Shown here: positions 1 through 9,188 of the stretch, in pieces | Layout: each line of letters opens with the position of its first letter | Position numbering within the stretch: the stretch's first letter is position 1 | Assembly: GCF_014127285.1 (NCBI RefSeq) | Contig: NZ_CP059901.1 | Location: forward strand, 4,030,001 to 4,094,000 | Direction: 5' to 3' | DNA from: Mumia sp. ZJ1417 | Lineage (GTDB): Bacteria; Actinomycetota; Actinomycetes; Propionibacteriales; Nocardioidaceae | Length of the DNA: 64,000 nt | Notes under the pieces: model-generated | Database searches by the model: none | What the model was told of the DNA's origin: nothing | Seen by the model: only the letters and a program-made list of their open reading frames with translations | Position numbers and translations under genes: made by a program

Positions 1-2
1 GT

Positions 3-272
3 TACAGCGCCGACAAGGACGCCGTCCTCAAGCGGCTCCGGCGCATCGAGGGCCAGGTCCGCGGCCTGCAACGCATGGTCGAGGAGGACACCTACTGCAT
101 CGACGTCCTGACCCAGGTCTCCGCCGCCACCAAGGCGCTGGAGTCGGTGGCCCTGAGCCTGCTCGACCAGCACCTCGCCCACTGCGTCCACGACGCGATC
201 GCCTCGGGTGATGGCGCCGAGGCCAAGATCGCCGAGGCATCGGCCGCCATCGCCCGCCTCGTCCGCTCCTAG
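3..272 (+). CDS. csoR: CsoR-family copper-sensing repressor, 5' end cut by window
   Basis: C-terminal 89 residues of a DUF156/CsoR transcriptional repressor; the reading frame is open from the first base, so the start lies outside the window. The Cu(I)-binding triad is visible with exact family spacing: a Cys in TYCID, a His 25 residues later and a Cys four residues after that (HLAHC), equivalent to C36-H61-C65 of Mycobacterium tuberculosis CsoR. The helix carrying [15 protein letters not shown] is the conserved DNA-binding face. Family knowledge: apo-CsoR represses and Cu(I) releases it. It lies directly upstream of copZ and copA, the expected targets. Identification is strong; only the N-terminus is unseen. 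Confidence 0.93.
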   Translation, partial: YSADKDAVLKRLRRIEGQVRGLQRMVEEDTYCIDVLTQVSAATKALESVALSLLDQHLAHCVHDAIASGDGAEAKIAEASAAIARLVRS

Positions 273-337
273 CTCCCGACGCCGCCCAGCACCCGACGGT
301 CGAGCCCGACACCCGCCGGTCGAGCCCTGTCGAGACC

Positions 338-354
338 ATACCCTTACCCCGTAT
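338..354. promoter_or_regulatory. candidate CsoR operator upstream of copZ
   Basis: An interrupted palindrome ATAC-N9-GTAT with C-rich centre (ATACCCTTACCCCGTAT) lies in the 107-bp gap between csoR and copZ. CsoR operators in actinobacteria are pseudo-palindromes with ATACCC/GGGTAT half-sites around a C/G tract, so position and composition fit. The second half-site is imperfect, so this is an inference. Confidence 0.4.
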
Positions 355-379
355 CAGTACCCCACGAAGGGAACACGTC

Positions 380-595
380 ATGAAGAAGACCTACTCCGTC
401 ACCGGGATGACCTGCGGACACTGCGCGGGCGCCGTCACCGAGGAGATCGGCGCGCTCGACGGAGTCGAGGCCGTCGAGGTCGAGCTCGTCGCCGGCGGCA
501 CCTCGACCGTCCACGTGACCAGCACCGCCCCGTTGGACGACGCCGCCGTCGCGGCCGCGGTCGACGAGGCAGGGAACTACCAGGTCGTCTCGTGA
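380..595 (+). CDS. copZ: CopZ-type copper chaperone (HMA domain)
   Basis: A 71-residue single heavy-metal-associated domain, the normal size for CopZ. The metal site GMTCGHC is at residues 9-15, with the two cysteines that bind Cu(I). It should carry cytosolic copper to the CopA exporter encoded next, and may also hand copper to CsoR. The stop codon overlaps the GTG start of copA (GTGA), so the two are translationally coupled. The ATG is preceded by AAGGGA. The whole unit is probably derepressed by copper through CsoR. Confidence 0.92.
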   Translation: MKKTYSVTGMTCGHCAGAVTEEIGALDGVEAVEVELVAGGTSTVHVTSTAPLDDAAVAAAVDEAGNYQVVS

Positions 596-2814
596 GCGGG
601 GGCGCGACCGACCTCGTCCCGTACGAGCTCGAGATCGGCGGCATGACCTGCGCGTCCTGCGCTGCACGCGTCGAGAAGAAGCTCAACAAGCTCGACGGGG
701 TCGAGGCGTCGGTCAATTTCGCGACGGAGCGGGCGTACGTCTCCGCTCCCGCGTTCGTCGACGTCGCCGACCTGATCGCGACGGTCGAGAAGACGGGCTA
801 CACCGCCGAGCCCGTCCGCGCGGTGGCCACGGCCGAGACTGACGGCGGAACCGACAAGCCCGTCGACGATCCCGAGCTCACCTCGCTGCGCCAGCGCCTG
901 ATCATCTCCGCGCTGCTGTCCGCGCCGGTGCTCGTGCTCTCGATGATCCCCGCCTGGCAGTTCGACAACTGGCAGTGGCTCACCCTCACGCTCGCGTCAC
1001 CTGTCGCGGTCTGGGGCGCGTGGCCGTTCCACCGTGCCGCGTGGATCAACGCCCGGCACGGCGCCGCGACGATGGACACCCTCATCTCGCTCGGCGTCAC
1101 CGCCGCCTACGCATGGTCGGTTTACGCGCTGTTCTGGGGCGACGCCGGGATGACCGGCATGCGCATGGAGATCAGCTGGTTCGCCGAGGGCTCGGGCCCC
1201 GACGAGATCTATCTCGAGGTCGCGAGCGTCGTCACCGTGTTCCTCCTGCTCGGCCGCTATCTCGAGCACCGCGCCAAGCGCGACTCCGGTGCCGCGCTGC
1301 GCGCGCTGCTGTCGCTCGGGGCCAAGGAGGTCACGGTGCTGCGCGACGGCCGCGAGGTCGCCGTGCCGATCGGCGACCTGGCGATCGGCGACACGTTCGT
1401 CGTCCGTCCCGGCGAGAAGGTCGCCACCGACGGCGAGGTCGTCTCGGGGTCCGCGACGATCGATGCCTCGATGCTCACCGGAGAGAGCGTGCCGGTGGAG
1501 ACCGGACCGGGCGACCGCGTCGTCGGCGGCACGGTCGCCGACGGAGGTCGCCTCCTCGTCCGTGCCACCGCGGTCGGCGAGGGCACACAGCTCGCGCAGA
1601 TGGCCCGGCTCGTCGAGAACGCACAGAGCGGCAAGGCGCCGGTCCAGCGGCTCGCCGACCGCATCTCGGCGGTCTTCGTCCCGATCGTCATCGTGCTCGC
1701 CCTCGGCACGTGGGCCGGGTGGCTCCTCGTGGGCGGGACGGTCAACGAGGCGTTCACCGCGGCGGTCGCCGTGCTGATCATCGCCTGCCCCTGCGCGCTC
1801 GGTCTCGCGACGCCGACGGCGCTGCTCGCCGGTACGGGGCGGGGCGCGCAGCGCGGCATCCTCGTGAAGGGTCCCGAGATCCTCGAGTCGACGCGCAAGG
1901 TCGACACGATCGTGCTCGACAAGACCGGCACCGTGACCGAGGGCGCGATGCATGTCGTCGCCACCGCGGCCGCACCAGGTCACGACGGAGCCGAGGTCCT
2001 GCGGCTGGCCGGTGCGGTCGAGGCCGCGTCGGAGCACCCGCTCGCCCGCGCGGTCACCGCCGCGGCGCGCGAAGCCGGCGACCTCCCGGAGGTGCACGAG
2101 TTCGTCACCACCACCGGGCTCGGTGTCGGAGGCGTGGTCGAGGATCGCAAGGTGCTCGTCGGGCGGCTGCCGTGGCTGATCGAGCAGGGCGCGCTCGTCC
2201 CTGACGACCTGCCCGAGGTCGACCCCGCGACCACTCCCGTCCACGTGGCCATCGACGGGACCGTACGCGGCGTGGTCGCGGTCGCGGACCGGGTCAAGCC
2301 CACGTCGGCACAGGCCGTCACGGAGCTTCGCGCACTCGGCCTCGACCCGGTGCTGCTCACCGGCGACCGCCGCTCGGTCGCCGACGCGGTGGCCGCCGAG
2401 GTGGGGATCACCGAGGTGGTCGCGGAGGTGATGCCCGAGGACAAGGTGCGGGTCGTCGCCGACCTGCAGGCCCAGGGCCGTACGGTCGCGATGGTCGGCG
2501 ACGGCATCAACGACGCCCCTGCCCTCGCGACCGCCGACCTCGGCATCGCGATGGGTACGGGCACCGACGTGGCGATCGAGGCGTCGGACCTCACCCTCGT
2601 ACGGGGTGACCTGCGGCTGGCCCCTCAGGCGATCGAGCTGTCGCGCGCGACGCTGCGCACGATCAAGCAGAACCTCGGATGGGCGTTCGGCTACAACGTC
2701 GCGGCGATCCCGCTCGCGGCGGCCGGGCTGCTCAACCCGTTGATCGCGGGTGCGGCGATGGCGGCGAGCTCGGTGCTGGTCGTCACGAACTCGCTGCGCC
2801 TGCGCCGCCTCTGA
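592..2814 (+). CDS. copA: Cu(+)-exporting P1B-type ATPase CopA
   Basis: A 740-residue copper-transporting P-type ATPase of the inner membrane. One N-terminal HMA domain has MTCASC at residues 18-23. The membrane metal site CPC is at about 399-401, the phosphorylation motif DKTGT at about 443, the SEHPLA motif follows in the N-domain, and GDGINDAP is near 636. The last helices carry YN and MxxSS, which with CPC define the Cu(I)-specific P1B-1 group. I chose GTG at 592, overlapping the copZ stop, because it keeps the HMA domain whole and no RBS-linked ATG precedes it. ATP hydrolysis drives Cu(I) out of the cytosol, completing the csoR-copZ-copA detoxification unit. Confidence 0.95.
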   Translation: MSGGATDLVPYELEIGGMTCASCAARVEKKLNKLDGVEASVNFATERAYVSAPAFVDVADLIATVEKTGYTAEPVRAVATAETDGGTDKPVDDPELTSLRQRLIISALLSAPVLVLSMIPAWQFDNWQWLTLTLASPVAVWGAWPFHRAAWINARHGAATMDTLISLGVTAAYAWSVYALFWGDAGMTGMRMEISWFAEGSGPDEIYLEVASVVTVFLLLGRYLEHRAKRDSGAALRALLSLGAKEVTVLRDGREVAVPIGDLAIGDTFVVRPGEKVATDGEVVSGSATIDASMLTGESVPVETGPGDRVVGGTVADGGRLLVRATAVGEGTQLAQMARLVENAQSGKAPVQRLADRISAVFVPIVIVLALGTWAGWLLVGGTVNEAFTAAVAVLIIACPCALGLATPTALLAGTGRGAQRGILVKGPEILESTRKVDTIVLDKTGTVTEGAMHVVATAAAPGHDGAEVLRLAGAVEAASEHPLARAVTAAAREAGDLPEVHEFVTTTGLGVGGVVEDRKVLVGRLPWLIEQGALVPDDLPEVDPATTPVHVAIDGTVRGVVAVADRVKPTSAQAVTELRALGLDPVLLTGDRRSVADAVAAEVGITEVVAEVMPEDKVRVVADLQAQGRTVAMVGDGINDAPALATADLGIAMGTGTDVAIEASDLTLVRGDLRLAPQAIELSRATLRTIKQNLGWAFGYNVAAIPLAAAGLLNPLIAGAAMAASSVLVVTNSLRLRRL

Positions 2815-2818
2815 CCGC

Positions 2819-2879
2819 ACACCCCGGACGTCATACGGATCGTGGGTTCCGACCCTCCCTCCGTATGACGTCCGGGTGT
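2819..2879. repeat. long intergenic inverted repeat (element A, copy 1)
   Basis: Arms at 2819-2839 and 2860-2879 pair over 20 bp (one extra C on the left). An inner GGGT/ACCC pairing at 2844-2855 extends the hairpin. It fills the gap between convergent copA (stop 2814) and the GlxA-type regulator (stop 2888). Positions 2826-2847 are identical to 27958-27979 in a second convergent gap. There is no U-tract, so it is not a textbook intrinsic terminator, though the position fits a bidirectional 3'-end structure. Confidence 0.85.
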
Positions 2880-2887
2880 CGCGGTGC

Positions 2888-3853
2888 TCAGACGGTCGCG
2901 AAGGTCCGGCGGTACTCCCCTGGCGTGACGCCGACGAGGCGCCGGAAGTGGTGCCGCAGGAGCGTCGCCGACGAGAACCCGCACCGGTGCGCGACATGGT
3001 CGACGTCGAGGTCAGTCGACTCCAGGAGCGTCCGTGCGGCGAAGATCCGCTGCTGGACGAGCCACTGCACGGGGGTCGTCCCGGTCTCGGCGGAGAAGCG
3101 CCGTGCGAAAGTCCGGGTCGACAAGCCGGCCAGCTCGGCCAGCCGGGCGACAGGCTGCTGCTCGTCGAGGTGCTCGACCATCCAGTCGAGGACCTCGGCG
3201 AACACGTCGTCGCTGCACGTCGGCACCGGCCGCTCGATGAACTGCCGCTGACCCCCGTCGCGCTGCGGCGGGACGACCATACGGCGGGCGATGGCGTTGG
3301 CGGCGTCGCTGCCGATCTCGCGGCGTACGAGGTGCAGCGCGGCGTCGATGCCGGCGGCGGTGCCCGCGCTCGTGACGACATCACCGTCGTCGACGAAGAG
3401 GACGTCCTCGTCGACCTTCGCCACGGGGTACATCTCGCGCAGGTGCGCCGCGTGCCGCCAGTGGGTCGTGCACGGCCGGCCGTCGAGCAGCCCGGCGGCC
3501 GCGAGGATGAAGGCCCCGCTGCACATGCTGAGCATGATCGCGCCGTCGGAGTGAGCGGCGCGCAGGGCGTCGAGGATCACCGGGTCCATGTCGGTGAGCT
3601 CTTCGCCCGTCCGTCGCCACGACGGGACGACGACGACGAGGTCGGCACCGCGCAGGCCCTCGAGCCCGTGCTCGGGGACGACCGCCGAGCCCACCGAGAG
3701 CCGCAGCGGAACGCCCGCCTCCGGACCGCAGATGCGGAAGTCGAACGGGGGCACGCCGTCCTCGGTCCGGTCGATCCCGAACACCTCGCACGCGACGCCG
3801 AGCTCGAAGGTCGCGACGTCGTCGAGGACCAGGGCTGCCACTGTCCGAATCAT
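2888..3853 (-). CDS. GlxA-type AraC-family transcriptional regulator (DJ-1/PfpI + AraC HTH)
   Basis: A 321-residue regulator with an N-terminal DJ-1/PfpI (class I glutamine amidotransferase-like) domain at about 1-180 and a C-terminal AraC double helix-turn-helix at about 200-321, ending in FSSATLLRHHFRRLVGVTPGEYRR, the usual second HTH of the family. The elbow SMCSGAFILAAAG retains a cysteine, but in these regulators the amidotransferase fold is normally a ligand sensor. The gene is divergent from a small ORF and an NmrA-type oxidoreductase, with repeated 12-bp sites between them, suggesting it controls that side. The inducer is unknown. Confidence 0.9.
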   Translation of the reverse strand: MIRTVAALVLDDVATFELGVACEVFGIDRTEDGVPPFDFRICGPEAGVPLRLSVGSAVVPEHGLEGLRGADLVVVVPSWRRTGEELTDMDPVILDALRAAHSDGAIMLSMCSGAFILAAAGLLDGRPCTTHWRHAAHLREMYPVAKVDEDVLFVDDGDVVTSAGTAAGIDAALHLVRREIGSDAANAIARRMVVPPQRDGGQRQFIERPVPTCSDDVFAEVLDWMVEHLDEQQPVARLAELAGLSTRTFARRFSAETGTTPVQWLVQQRIFAARTLLESTDLDVDHVAHRCGFSSATLLRHHFRRLVGVTPGEYRRTFATV

Positions 3854-3866
3854 CCCCTCACCGTAC

Positions 3867-3917
3867 GTGGCAGGATCTTCATGGTCAATGACCTTTCCGC
3901 CACTGGTGGCAGGATCT
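3867..3917. promoter_or_regulatory. two 12-bp direct repeats, candidate regulator binding sites
   Basis: GTGGCAGGATCT occurs at 3867-3878 and again at 3906-3917, exactly 39 bp apart (close to four helical turns), just upstream of the GlxA-type regulator start and before the divergent small ORF. AraC-type proteins typically bind such direct repeats. Binding by the neighbouring regulator is inferred from position only. Confidence 0.5.
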
Positions 3918-3939
3918 CGCTCGTCGCAAACTGAGTGCC

Positions 3940-4071
3940 ATGAGGTTCTTCAAGAAGCACCACAGCACCCACACCCCGCGATTCCCGGCCTACCGGACGG
4001 GCAACGGCAACCGTGACCGCCAGCGCATCGGTGCCGAGCTCGACGCGATGCGCGTGCACAGCGGGCGCTGA
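3940..4071 (+). CDS. small basic 43-residue protein, unknown function
   Basis: ATG at 3940 opens a 43-codon frame ending in TGA at 4071, 22 bp before the NmrA-type gene. The product is very basic, with an N-terminal MRFFKKHHSTH and a C-terminal GAELDAMRVHSGR, and has no membrane segment. I do not recognise a family. Support for reality: it fills the otherwise empty gap, has GC-rich third positions, and lies immediately downstream of the 12-bp repeats. Against it: no clear ribosome binding site. It may be a small regulated peptide or a chance frame. Confidence 0.4.
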   Translation: MRFFKKHHSTHTPRFPAYRTGNGNRDRQRIGAELDAMRVHSGR

Positions 4072-4093
4072 TCGGCCGTGACACGATCGCTGC

Positions 4094-4933
4094 ATGACGA
4101 CGCTGCGGGCGATCACCGGCGCGAGCGGCCATGTCGGAGGGATGACGGCACGCCACCTCGCCGATGCGGGGCTGCCGATCCGGCTCGTCGTCCGTGATCC
4201 GAGCCGGGCACCGTCCCTGCTCGGAGCGGACGTCGCGGTCGCGTCGTACGACGACGGGGACGCATGCCTCACCGCCTTCGAAGGCGTGGACACGCTGTTC
4301 CTCGTGTCCGCCACGGAGTCGGCCGACCGTGTCCAGCAGCACCAGACCGCGATCGATGCCGCCGTCGCTGCGGGCGTCCGTCAGGTCGTCTATCTGTCGT
4401 TCGCCGGCGCCGGGGCCGACGCGACGTTCCTGCTGGCCCGCGACCACGGCGCCACCGAGGAATATCTCAAGGCGACCCCGTTGGAGTGGACCTTCTTGCG
4501 CGACAACCTCTACACGGAGGCGCTGCGGGCGTTCGCGACGGACGGGGCCATCCGCGGGCCTGGCGGCCAAGGGCGGGTCGCGTCCGTGAGCCAGGTCGAC
4601 GTCGCCGCTGCGGCCGCACACGTCCTCGCCGACCCGACCGGCCACGTCGGGCGGGCGTACACGCTGACCGGACCGGAGGCGCTCACGCTCGGCGAGGTCG
4701 CCGCGCTGCTCTCCGAGGCCACCGGCGTGCCGGTCACGTACGTGGACGAGACCATCGAAGAGGCGTTCGCGTCGCGGGCACACTACGGGGCGCCGCGGTG
4801 GATGGTCGAGGCCTGGATCAGCACCTACACCGCGATCCGCGACGGCGAGCTCGCTCACGTGACGAGCGACCTTCCCGACCTGCTCGGACGACCGGCATTG
4901 TCGGTCGCGGAGGTCTTCAGCGGCCGTCGCTGA
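4094..4933 (+). CDS. NmrA/SDR-a5-type NAD(P)-binding oxidoreductase
   Basis: A 279-residue atypical short-chain dehydrogenase. The nucleotide-binding loop TGASGHVGG is at the N-terminus (about 8-16), and the body matches NmrA/QOR2-like proteins, with the DNLYTEAL segment near 136-143 and no classical YxxxK triad. Members act as quinone reductases or redox sensors; the substrate here is unknown. It lies downstream of the GlxA-type regulator site and the 43-residue ORF. Its 3' end overlaps the convergent dipeptidase by 17 bp, so transcripts of the two genes would be antisense at their ends. Confidence 0.85.
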   Translation: MTTLRAITGASGHVGGMTARHLADAGLPIRLVVRDPSRAPSLLGADVAVASYDDGDACLTAFEGVDTLFLVSATESADRVQQHQTAIDAAVAAGVRQVVYLSFAGAGADATFLLARDHGATEEYLKATPLEWTFLRDNLYTEALRAFATDGAIRGPGGQGRVASVSQVDVAAAAAHVLADPTGHVGRAYTLTGPEALTLGEVAALLSEATGVPVTYVDETIEEAFASRAHYGAPRWMVEAWISTYTAIRDGELAHVTSDLPDLLGRPALSVAEVFSGRR

Positions 4934-6011
4934 CCGCATCCAGACTGACCGCGTCCAAGACGCGCAGCGCGTTGCCTCCCGCCACCGCCGCGATCTCGTC
5001 GGCGCTCCAGCCGCGGGCGGCGAGCGCCTCGAGGATCCGCGGATAGCCCGACACGTCCTCGATCCCGGCAGGGAACACGGCGAAGCCGTCGTAGTCGCCG
5101 CCCAGCCCGACGTGCTCGACCCCCATCACGTCGCGTGCGTGCTCGAGGTGCGCGACCACCGCATCCACGCCGACGACCGGCTCGGGCCCGGTCTCGCCGT
5201 CGTGGCGCCACGCGGCCCACTCCTCGCTCAGGAAGCTCGGCACGAACGCCACCATCAGCACGCCTCCGTTGTCGCGCAGCCGGACGAGGACCTCGTCGGG
5301 GACGTTGCGCGGGTGCTCGGTCACGGCTCGGCAGCCCGAGTGGCTGAAGACCACCGGCGCCGTGGTCACGTCGAGTGCGTCGTGCATCGTCGCCGGCGCC
5401 ACGTGCGAGAGGTCGACGAGCATGCCAAGACGGTTCATCTCACGGACCACGTCACGCCCGACGTCAGTGAGCCCGCCGTGCACCGGCTCGTCGGTGGCGG
5501 AGTCCGCCCACGGGGTGTTGTCGTTGTGGGTGAGCGTCATGTAGGCGACGCCGAGCCGCGCGAAGGTCCGCAGCACGGCGAGCGACCCGTCGATGCTGTG
5601 CCCACCCTCGGCTCCGAGCAACGACGCGATCTTTCCTGCCGCCCAGGCGGCGCGGACGTCGTCCCCCGTACGGGCGAGCGCGAAGTCCTCCGGATAGTCC
5701 TCAACCAGGCGGTGCACGAAGTCGATCTGCTCCAGCGTCGCCTCCACCGCGTCCGCGCCGTCGAGGTCGGTCGGCACGTACACGGACCAGAACTGCGCCC
5801 CGACGCCTCCCCGACGCAGCCGCGGCACATCGGTCTGGAAGCGCCCGTGCGGGTCGCGCGTCCCGAGGCCGTCGGTCGCGTACGAGGCCGCGGTGCGCGA
5901 CTCCCAGGCGAGGTCGTTGTGCCCGTCGAAGACCAGGGCACGCCCCAGCGCCTCGCGTACGGTCAGGTCGGTCGTGTCGGCGAGGGCCGCCGCAGGAAGG
6001 GGAGACGTCAC
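4917..6011 (-). CDS. membrane dipeptidase (peptidase M19, renal dipeptidase family)
   Basis: A 364-residue zinc dipeptidase. The first metal pair HxD is seen as DGHNDLAW (H31, D33). Further signatures are EGGHSIDG (bridging Glu), MLVDLSHV and [11 protein letters not shown] (His ligands) and GLGGDYDG (Asp). No signal peptide precedes the domain, so the enzyme is probably cytosolic. The GTG at 6011 was chosen because GAAGGTGG precedes it and the M19 domain starts soon after; the frame extends upstream without family similarity. Substrates of this family include L,D- and D-dipeptides and some lactams. Confidence 0.9.
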   Translation of the reverse strand: MTSPLPAAALADTTDLTVREALGRALVFDGHNDLAWESRTAASYATDGLGTRDPHGRFQTDVPRLRRGGVGAQFWSVYVPTDLDGADAVEATLEQIDFVHRLVEDYPEDFALARTGDDVRAAWAAGKIASLLGAEGGHSIDGSLAVLRTFARLGVAYMTLTHNDNTPWADSATDEPVHGGLTDVGRDVVREMNRLGMLVDLSHVAPATMHDALDVTTAPVVFSHSGCRAVTEHPRNVPDEVLVRLRDNGGVLMVAFVPSFLSEEWAAWRHDGETGPEPVVGVDAVVAHLEHARDVMGVEHVGLGGDYDGFAVFPAGIEDVSGYPRILEALAARGWSADEIAAVAGGNALRVLDAVSLDAVSDGR

Positions 6012-6043
6012 CGTCCCACCTTCTCGTACGCGGGGGGCGCCAC

Positions 6044-6086
6044 GCGCGGGCCTCGTGCGTGAGCGTGTCGCGCACAAGGCCCGCGC
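6044..6086 (-). terminator. GC-rich stem-loop downstream of the PfpI-type gene
   Basis: Arms 6044-6059 and 6071-6086 are complementary over 16 nt with one mismatch and an 11-nt loop. The structure begins 6 nt after the stop of the PfpI-type gene on the minus strand and ends well before the dipeptidase start. No U-tract follows, as is common in high-GC actinobacteria. Confidence 0.65.
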
Positions 6087-6091
6087 GCAGG

Positions 6092-6655
6092 TCAGGTGCC
6101 GGCGAGGACGCGACCGACTTCGCCGAGGAACGGGTCGAGATCCTTCGGTGTGCGCGAGGTCACCAGGACGGGACTGCCGGAGTCGTCCCTGACCACCGCC
6201 TGGTCGACCCAGGACCCACCGGCGTTGCGGATGTCCGTGGCCAGCGAGGCGTACGACGTCAGGCGCCGACCGTCGACCACGCCCGCCTCGACCAGCGCCC
6301 ACGGGCCGTGACAGATCGCGGCGATCGGCCTGCCGCTGCCAGCGAACGCCTTGACGATCGTGACGGCGTCACCGTCGAGGCGCAGCGAGTCGGCGTTGAG
6401 TGTGCCGCCAGGAACGAGCAGGAGGTCGTACGCCGAGGCGTCGACGTCGGCCAGCGTCGTCGTCGGACTCACCGTCTTGCCGGGGTTCTTGTCGCCCACC
6501 AGCGTCTCGATCGGTTCGTCGGAGACGGCGGCGACGTCCACGTGTGCACCCCTCGCGCGCAGGTGCTCCACCGGGACGACGAGCTCGTCCTGCTCGACTC
6601 CGTAGTTGGTCGCGATCGCCAGGACGCGGCGACCGTTGAGATCCGGGTCGGTCAT
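6092..6655 (-). CDS. DJ-1/PfpI family protein (type 1 glutamine amidotransferase-like)
   Basis: A 187-residue single-domain DJ-1/PfpI protein. The nucleophile elbow [10 protein letters not shown] has Cys115, and a conserved Glu lies in the N-terminal region (EQDE). PfpI/YhbO/HchA-type proteins act as glyoxalase III, deglycases or stress proteases; which activity applies cannot be read from sequence alone. The ATG at 6655 follows GGAAGGGAG at good spacing, so the longer upstream frame is not used. A stem-loop follows the stop codon, so it is probably a monocistronic stress gene. Confidence 0.85.
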   Translation of the reverse strand: MTDPDLNGRRVLAIATNYGVEQDELVVPVEHLRARGAHVDVAAVSDEPIETLVGDKNPGKTVSPTTTLADVDASAYDLLLVPGGTLNADSLRLDGDAVTIVKAFAGSGRPIAAICHGPWALVEAGVVDGRRLTSYASLATDIRNAGGSWVDQAVVRDDSGSPVLVTSRTPKDLDPFLGEVGRVLAGT

Positions 6656-6753
6656 CGTGCTCCCTTCCGCTCCGGGTGGCTTCGGGCATTCGGTACCCGA
6701 TCGTGGCGACTTCACACCCGGTCACGTGCCGCACGCGGACCTAGGCTCGTCCC

Positions 6754-8736
6754 ATGAGGTCGGAGATCGAGGAGGCCGCGCGGGCCGAACGTCGCGCCGA
6801 GGCACGGGCGGATGCGTCGCGGGTACTGCCACGGATTGCGCAGCTGCTGGCTCCGTACAAGGGCAAGATGCTCCTGGTCGCCCTCGCGGTCGTGACCGGC
6901 GCAATCCTCAGCTCGCTGGCGCCGTTCCTCACCAAGGCGGTCTTCGACGACGCCCTCTTCCCGGTGGACGGAGGCAGCGCTGACCTGGGGCTGCTCGGCT
7001 GGCTCGTCGCGGGGCTGTGCCTCATCCCGATCGTCACCGCACTGATCGGGATTGGGCAGAACTACCTCACGTCCACGATTGGCAACTCGGCGATGGCCGA
7101 CCTGCGCAGCCGGCTGTTCGCGCACCTGCAGACGATGGAGCTCGGCTTCTTCACCGCGACCAAGACCGGCGCGATCCAGTCACGCCTGGCCAACGATGTC
7201 AGCGGCGTCCGTACGGTGCTCACCGACACCGCGACCACGATCCTGCAGAACGTCGTGACCGTGAGCTCGGCGCTGGTCGCGATGGTGATCTTGTCGTGGC
7301 AGCTGACGCTCATCACACTGATCCTGATGCCGCTGTTCGTGGTGATCCAGGTCCGGGTGGGGCGACGGCGGCAGCGACTGGCCCGCAAGACGCAGGAGTC
7401 GCTCTCGGAGATGACGGCCATCACCGAGGAGGCGCTGTCGGTCTCCGGCATCCTGCTGGCGAAGGTGTTCAACCGCGCCGAGAGCGAGACCCTGCGCTAT
7501 CGCGAGGAGAACCAGCGCCAGACGCACCTGCAGGTGACGGCGGCGATGACTGGCCGCACGTTCTTCGCGATGGTGCAGACGTTCTTCGCGATCACCCCGG
7601 CGATCATCTACCTGGTCGCCGGCTTCATGCTCACCGGACGCATGGACTTCTCCGGCGGCGGACTCACCGCCGGCACGCTCGTCGCCTTCACGACGCTGCA
7701 GTCACGCCTGCAGATGCCGCTGATCCAGCTCATGCGGGTCACGCTCGACGTCCAGACATCGCTCGCACTGTTCCGCCGGATCTTCGAGTACCTCGACCTC
7801 GAGCCCGCGATCATCGAGCGTCCGGACGCGCGACCGCTGCCCGACACCGGGCAGGGCGGGCGGGTCGAGTTCCGCGCGGTGTCGTTCCGCTATCCGCCGC
7901 CGCGACTGCTCGGCGTCCCGCCTCGTGGCACCGACGAGCACGACCCGGTCACCGAGGAGCGCTGGACGCTGCGGGAGGTCTCGCTCGCGGTCGAACCGGG
8001 CCAGCTCGCCGCGATCGTCGGACCGTCGGGGTCGGGCAAGACGACGATGACGTACCTCGTGCCGCGCTTCTACGACGTCACCGAGGGCGCGGTGCTCATC
8101 GACGGCGTGGACGTCCGGGACGCGACCGAGCACTCGCTGGCAACGACCGTCGGGATGGTGACGCAGGAGCCGTACCTCTTCCACGGCACGATCTTCGCCA
8201 ACATCGCGTACGCCAAGGAGGGTGCGACACCTGCGGAGGTCGAGCAGGCTGCCCGCGACGCCAACATCCACGACCGGATCATGAGCTTCGCCGAGGGGTA
8301 CGAGACGATCACCGGCGAGCGCGGCTACCGCCTGTCGGGAGGCGAGAAGCAGCGGATCGCGATCGCGCGCGTGTTCTTGATGAACCCGCGCGTGCTCATC
8401 CTCGACGAGGCGACGTCGGCGCTGGACACGGAGACGGAGCGGCTGGTGCAGGACGCGCTGGAGCGCGCGACCGTCGGGCGTACGACGATCGCCATCGCGC
8501 ACCGGCTCTCGACGATCCAGAACGCCGACGTGATCTTCGGCCTCGAGGACGGCCGGCTGGTCGAGCGGGGCACGCACGCCGAGCTGCTCGCGGAGGGCGG
8601 GCTGTACTCGCGGCTGTACGTCGAGCAGTTCGGCGGCGGCGAGGTGGAAGGGCGCTTCCGCGACGGCGTGCTGTTCCGGGACGGGACGTGCGTCCGCGAC
8701 CGCGAAGGCCACGTCCGCGCCGACGTCCCCCTCTAG
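6754..8736 (+). CDS. type I ABC exporter, fused permease and ATPase
   Basis: A 660-residue half-transporter with an exporter-type transmembrane domain (about 30-330, six predicted helices) followed by an ATPase domain. Visible motifs: Walker A GPSGSGKTT near 423, Q-loop, signature LSGGEKQRIA, Walker B VLILDEATSALDT and H-loop AIAHRLSTI. All catalytic elements are intact, so a homodimer could be active. It has the size of MsbA/BmrA-type lipid or drug exporters. A charged C-terminal tail of about 30 residues follows the ATPase domain. No substrate-specific neighbour is evident. Confidence 0.93.
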   Translation: MRSEIEEAARAERRAEARADASRVLPRIAQLLAPYKGKMLLVALAVVTGAILSSLAPFLTKAVFDDALFPVDGGSADLGLLGWLVAGLCLIPIVTALIGIGQNYLTSTIGNSAMADLRSRLFAHLQTMELGFFTATKTGAIQSRLANDVSGVRTVLTDTATTILQNVVTVSSALVAMVILSWQLTLITLILMPLFVVIQVRVGRRRQRLARKTQESLSEMTAITEEALSVSGILLAKVFNRAESETLRYREENQRQTHLQVTAAMTGRTFFAMVQTFFAITPAIIYLVAGFMLTGRMDFSGGGLTAGTLVAFTTLQSRLQMPLIQLMRVTLDVQTSLALFRRIFEYLDLEPAIIERPDARPLPDTGQGGRVEFRAVSFRYPPPRLLGVPPRGTDEHDPVTEERWTLREVSLAVEPGQLAAIVGPSGSGKTTMTYLVPRFYDVTEGAVLIDGVDVRDATEHSLATTVGMVTQEPYLFHGTIFANIAYAKEGATPAEVEQAARDANIHDRIMSFAEGYETITGERGYRLSGGEKQRIAIARVFLMNPRVLILDEATSALDTETERLVQDALERATVGRTTIAIAHRLSTIQNADVIFGLEDGRLVERGTHAELLAEGGLYSRLYVEQFGGGEVEGRFRDGVLFRDGTCVRDREGHVRADVPL

Positions 8737-8745
8737 GCTCGCGAG

Positions 8746-9123
8746 CTATTCCTGGATGACGGACAGCACGTTGCCGGCGGGGTCGGTGAACCACGCGATG
8801 AGCGGCCCGCCCCCGCGGAACACTCCCTTCTCGTCGGTCGCCATCGGCGTCCCCTCGTACTTCTCGAACACGACTCCGCGCGCGCTCAGTCCGTCCACGG
8901 CGGCCTCGACGTCGGGCACCGGGAAGTTGAGGATCGTGTACGAGGCCGGCTCGTGCTGGTCGCCCTTCGGATAGACGAGCGTGTCGCGACCTCCGGCGAG
9001 GTGGAGCCGCAGCATCCCGTCCTCCTCGTCGACGTCCAGACCGAGCACATCGGCATAGAAGTCACGGGCCTTCGGAATGTCGTCGACGGAAAAGCCCTGG
9101 AAGGCGGGTGATTCGGCGAGCAT
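8746..9123 (-). CDS. glyoxalase/bleomycin-resistance-fold (VOC) protein
   Basis: A 125-residue vicinal-oxygen-chelate protein with two beta-alpha-beta-beta-beta modules. N-terminal FSVDDIPKARDFYADVLGL and C-terminal FTDPAGNVLSVIQE are typical of the superfamily. The start at 9123 has GGAGAA upstream, and the convergent ABC exporter ends 9 bp away. Such proteins bind metals or hydrophobic ligands; the reaction is unknown. The usual C-terminal metal Glu position is compatible (SVIQE), but enzymatic activity is not established. Confidence 0.85.
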   Translation of the reverse strand: MLAESPAFQGFSVDDIPKARDFYADVLGLDVDEEDGMLRLHLAGGRDTLVYPKGDQHEPASYTILNFPVPDVEAAVDGLSARGVVFEKYEGTPMATDEKGVFRGGGPLIAWFTDPAGNVLSVIQE

Positions 9124-9188
9124 GACGTTCTCCTGTCCCGGGCCCATGGACGGGCCCTCGTACGGTGGACCGCTCGGGCCGCGCGAAC

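Noticed and set aside
8737-8754. GCTCGCGAGC palindrome between the ABC exporter and the VOC gene as a regulatory site
   Set aside because: Ten bases in a convergent 9-bp gap; too short and GC-rich to support a terminator or operator.
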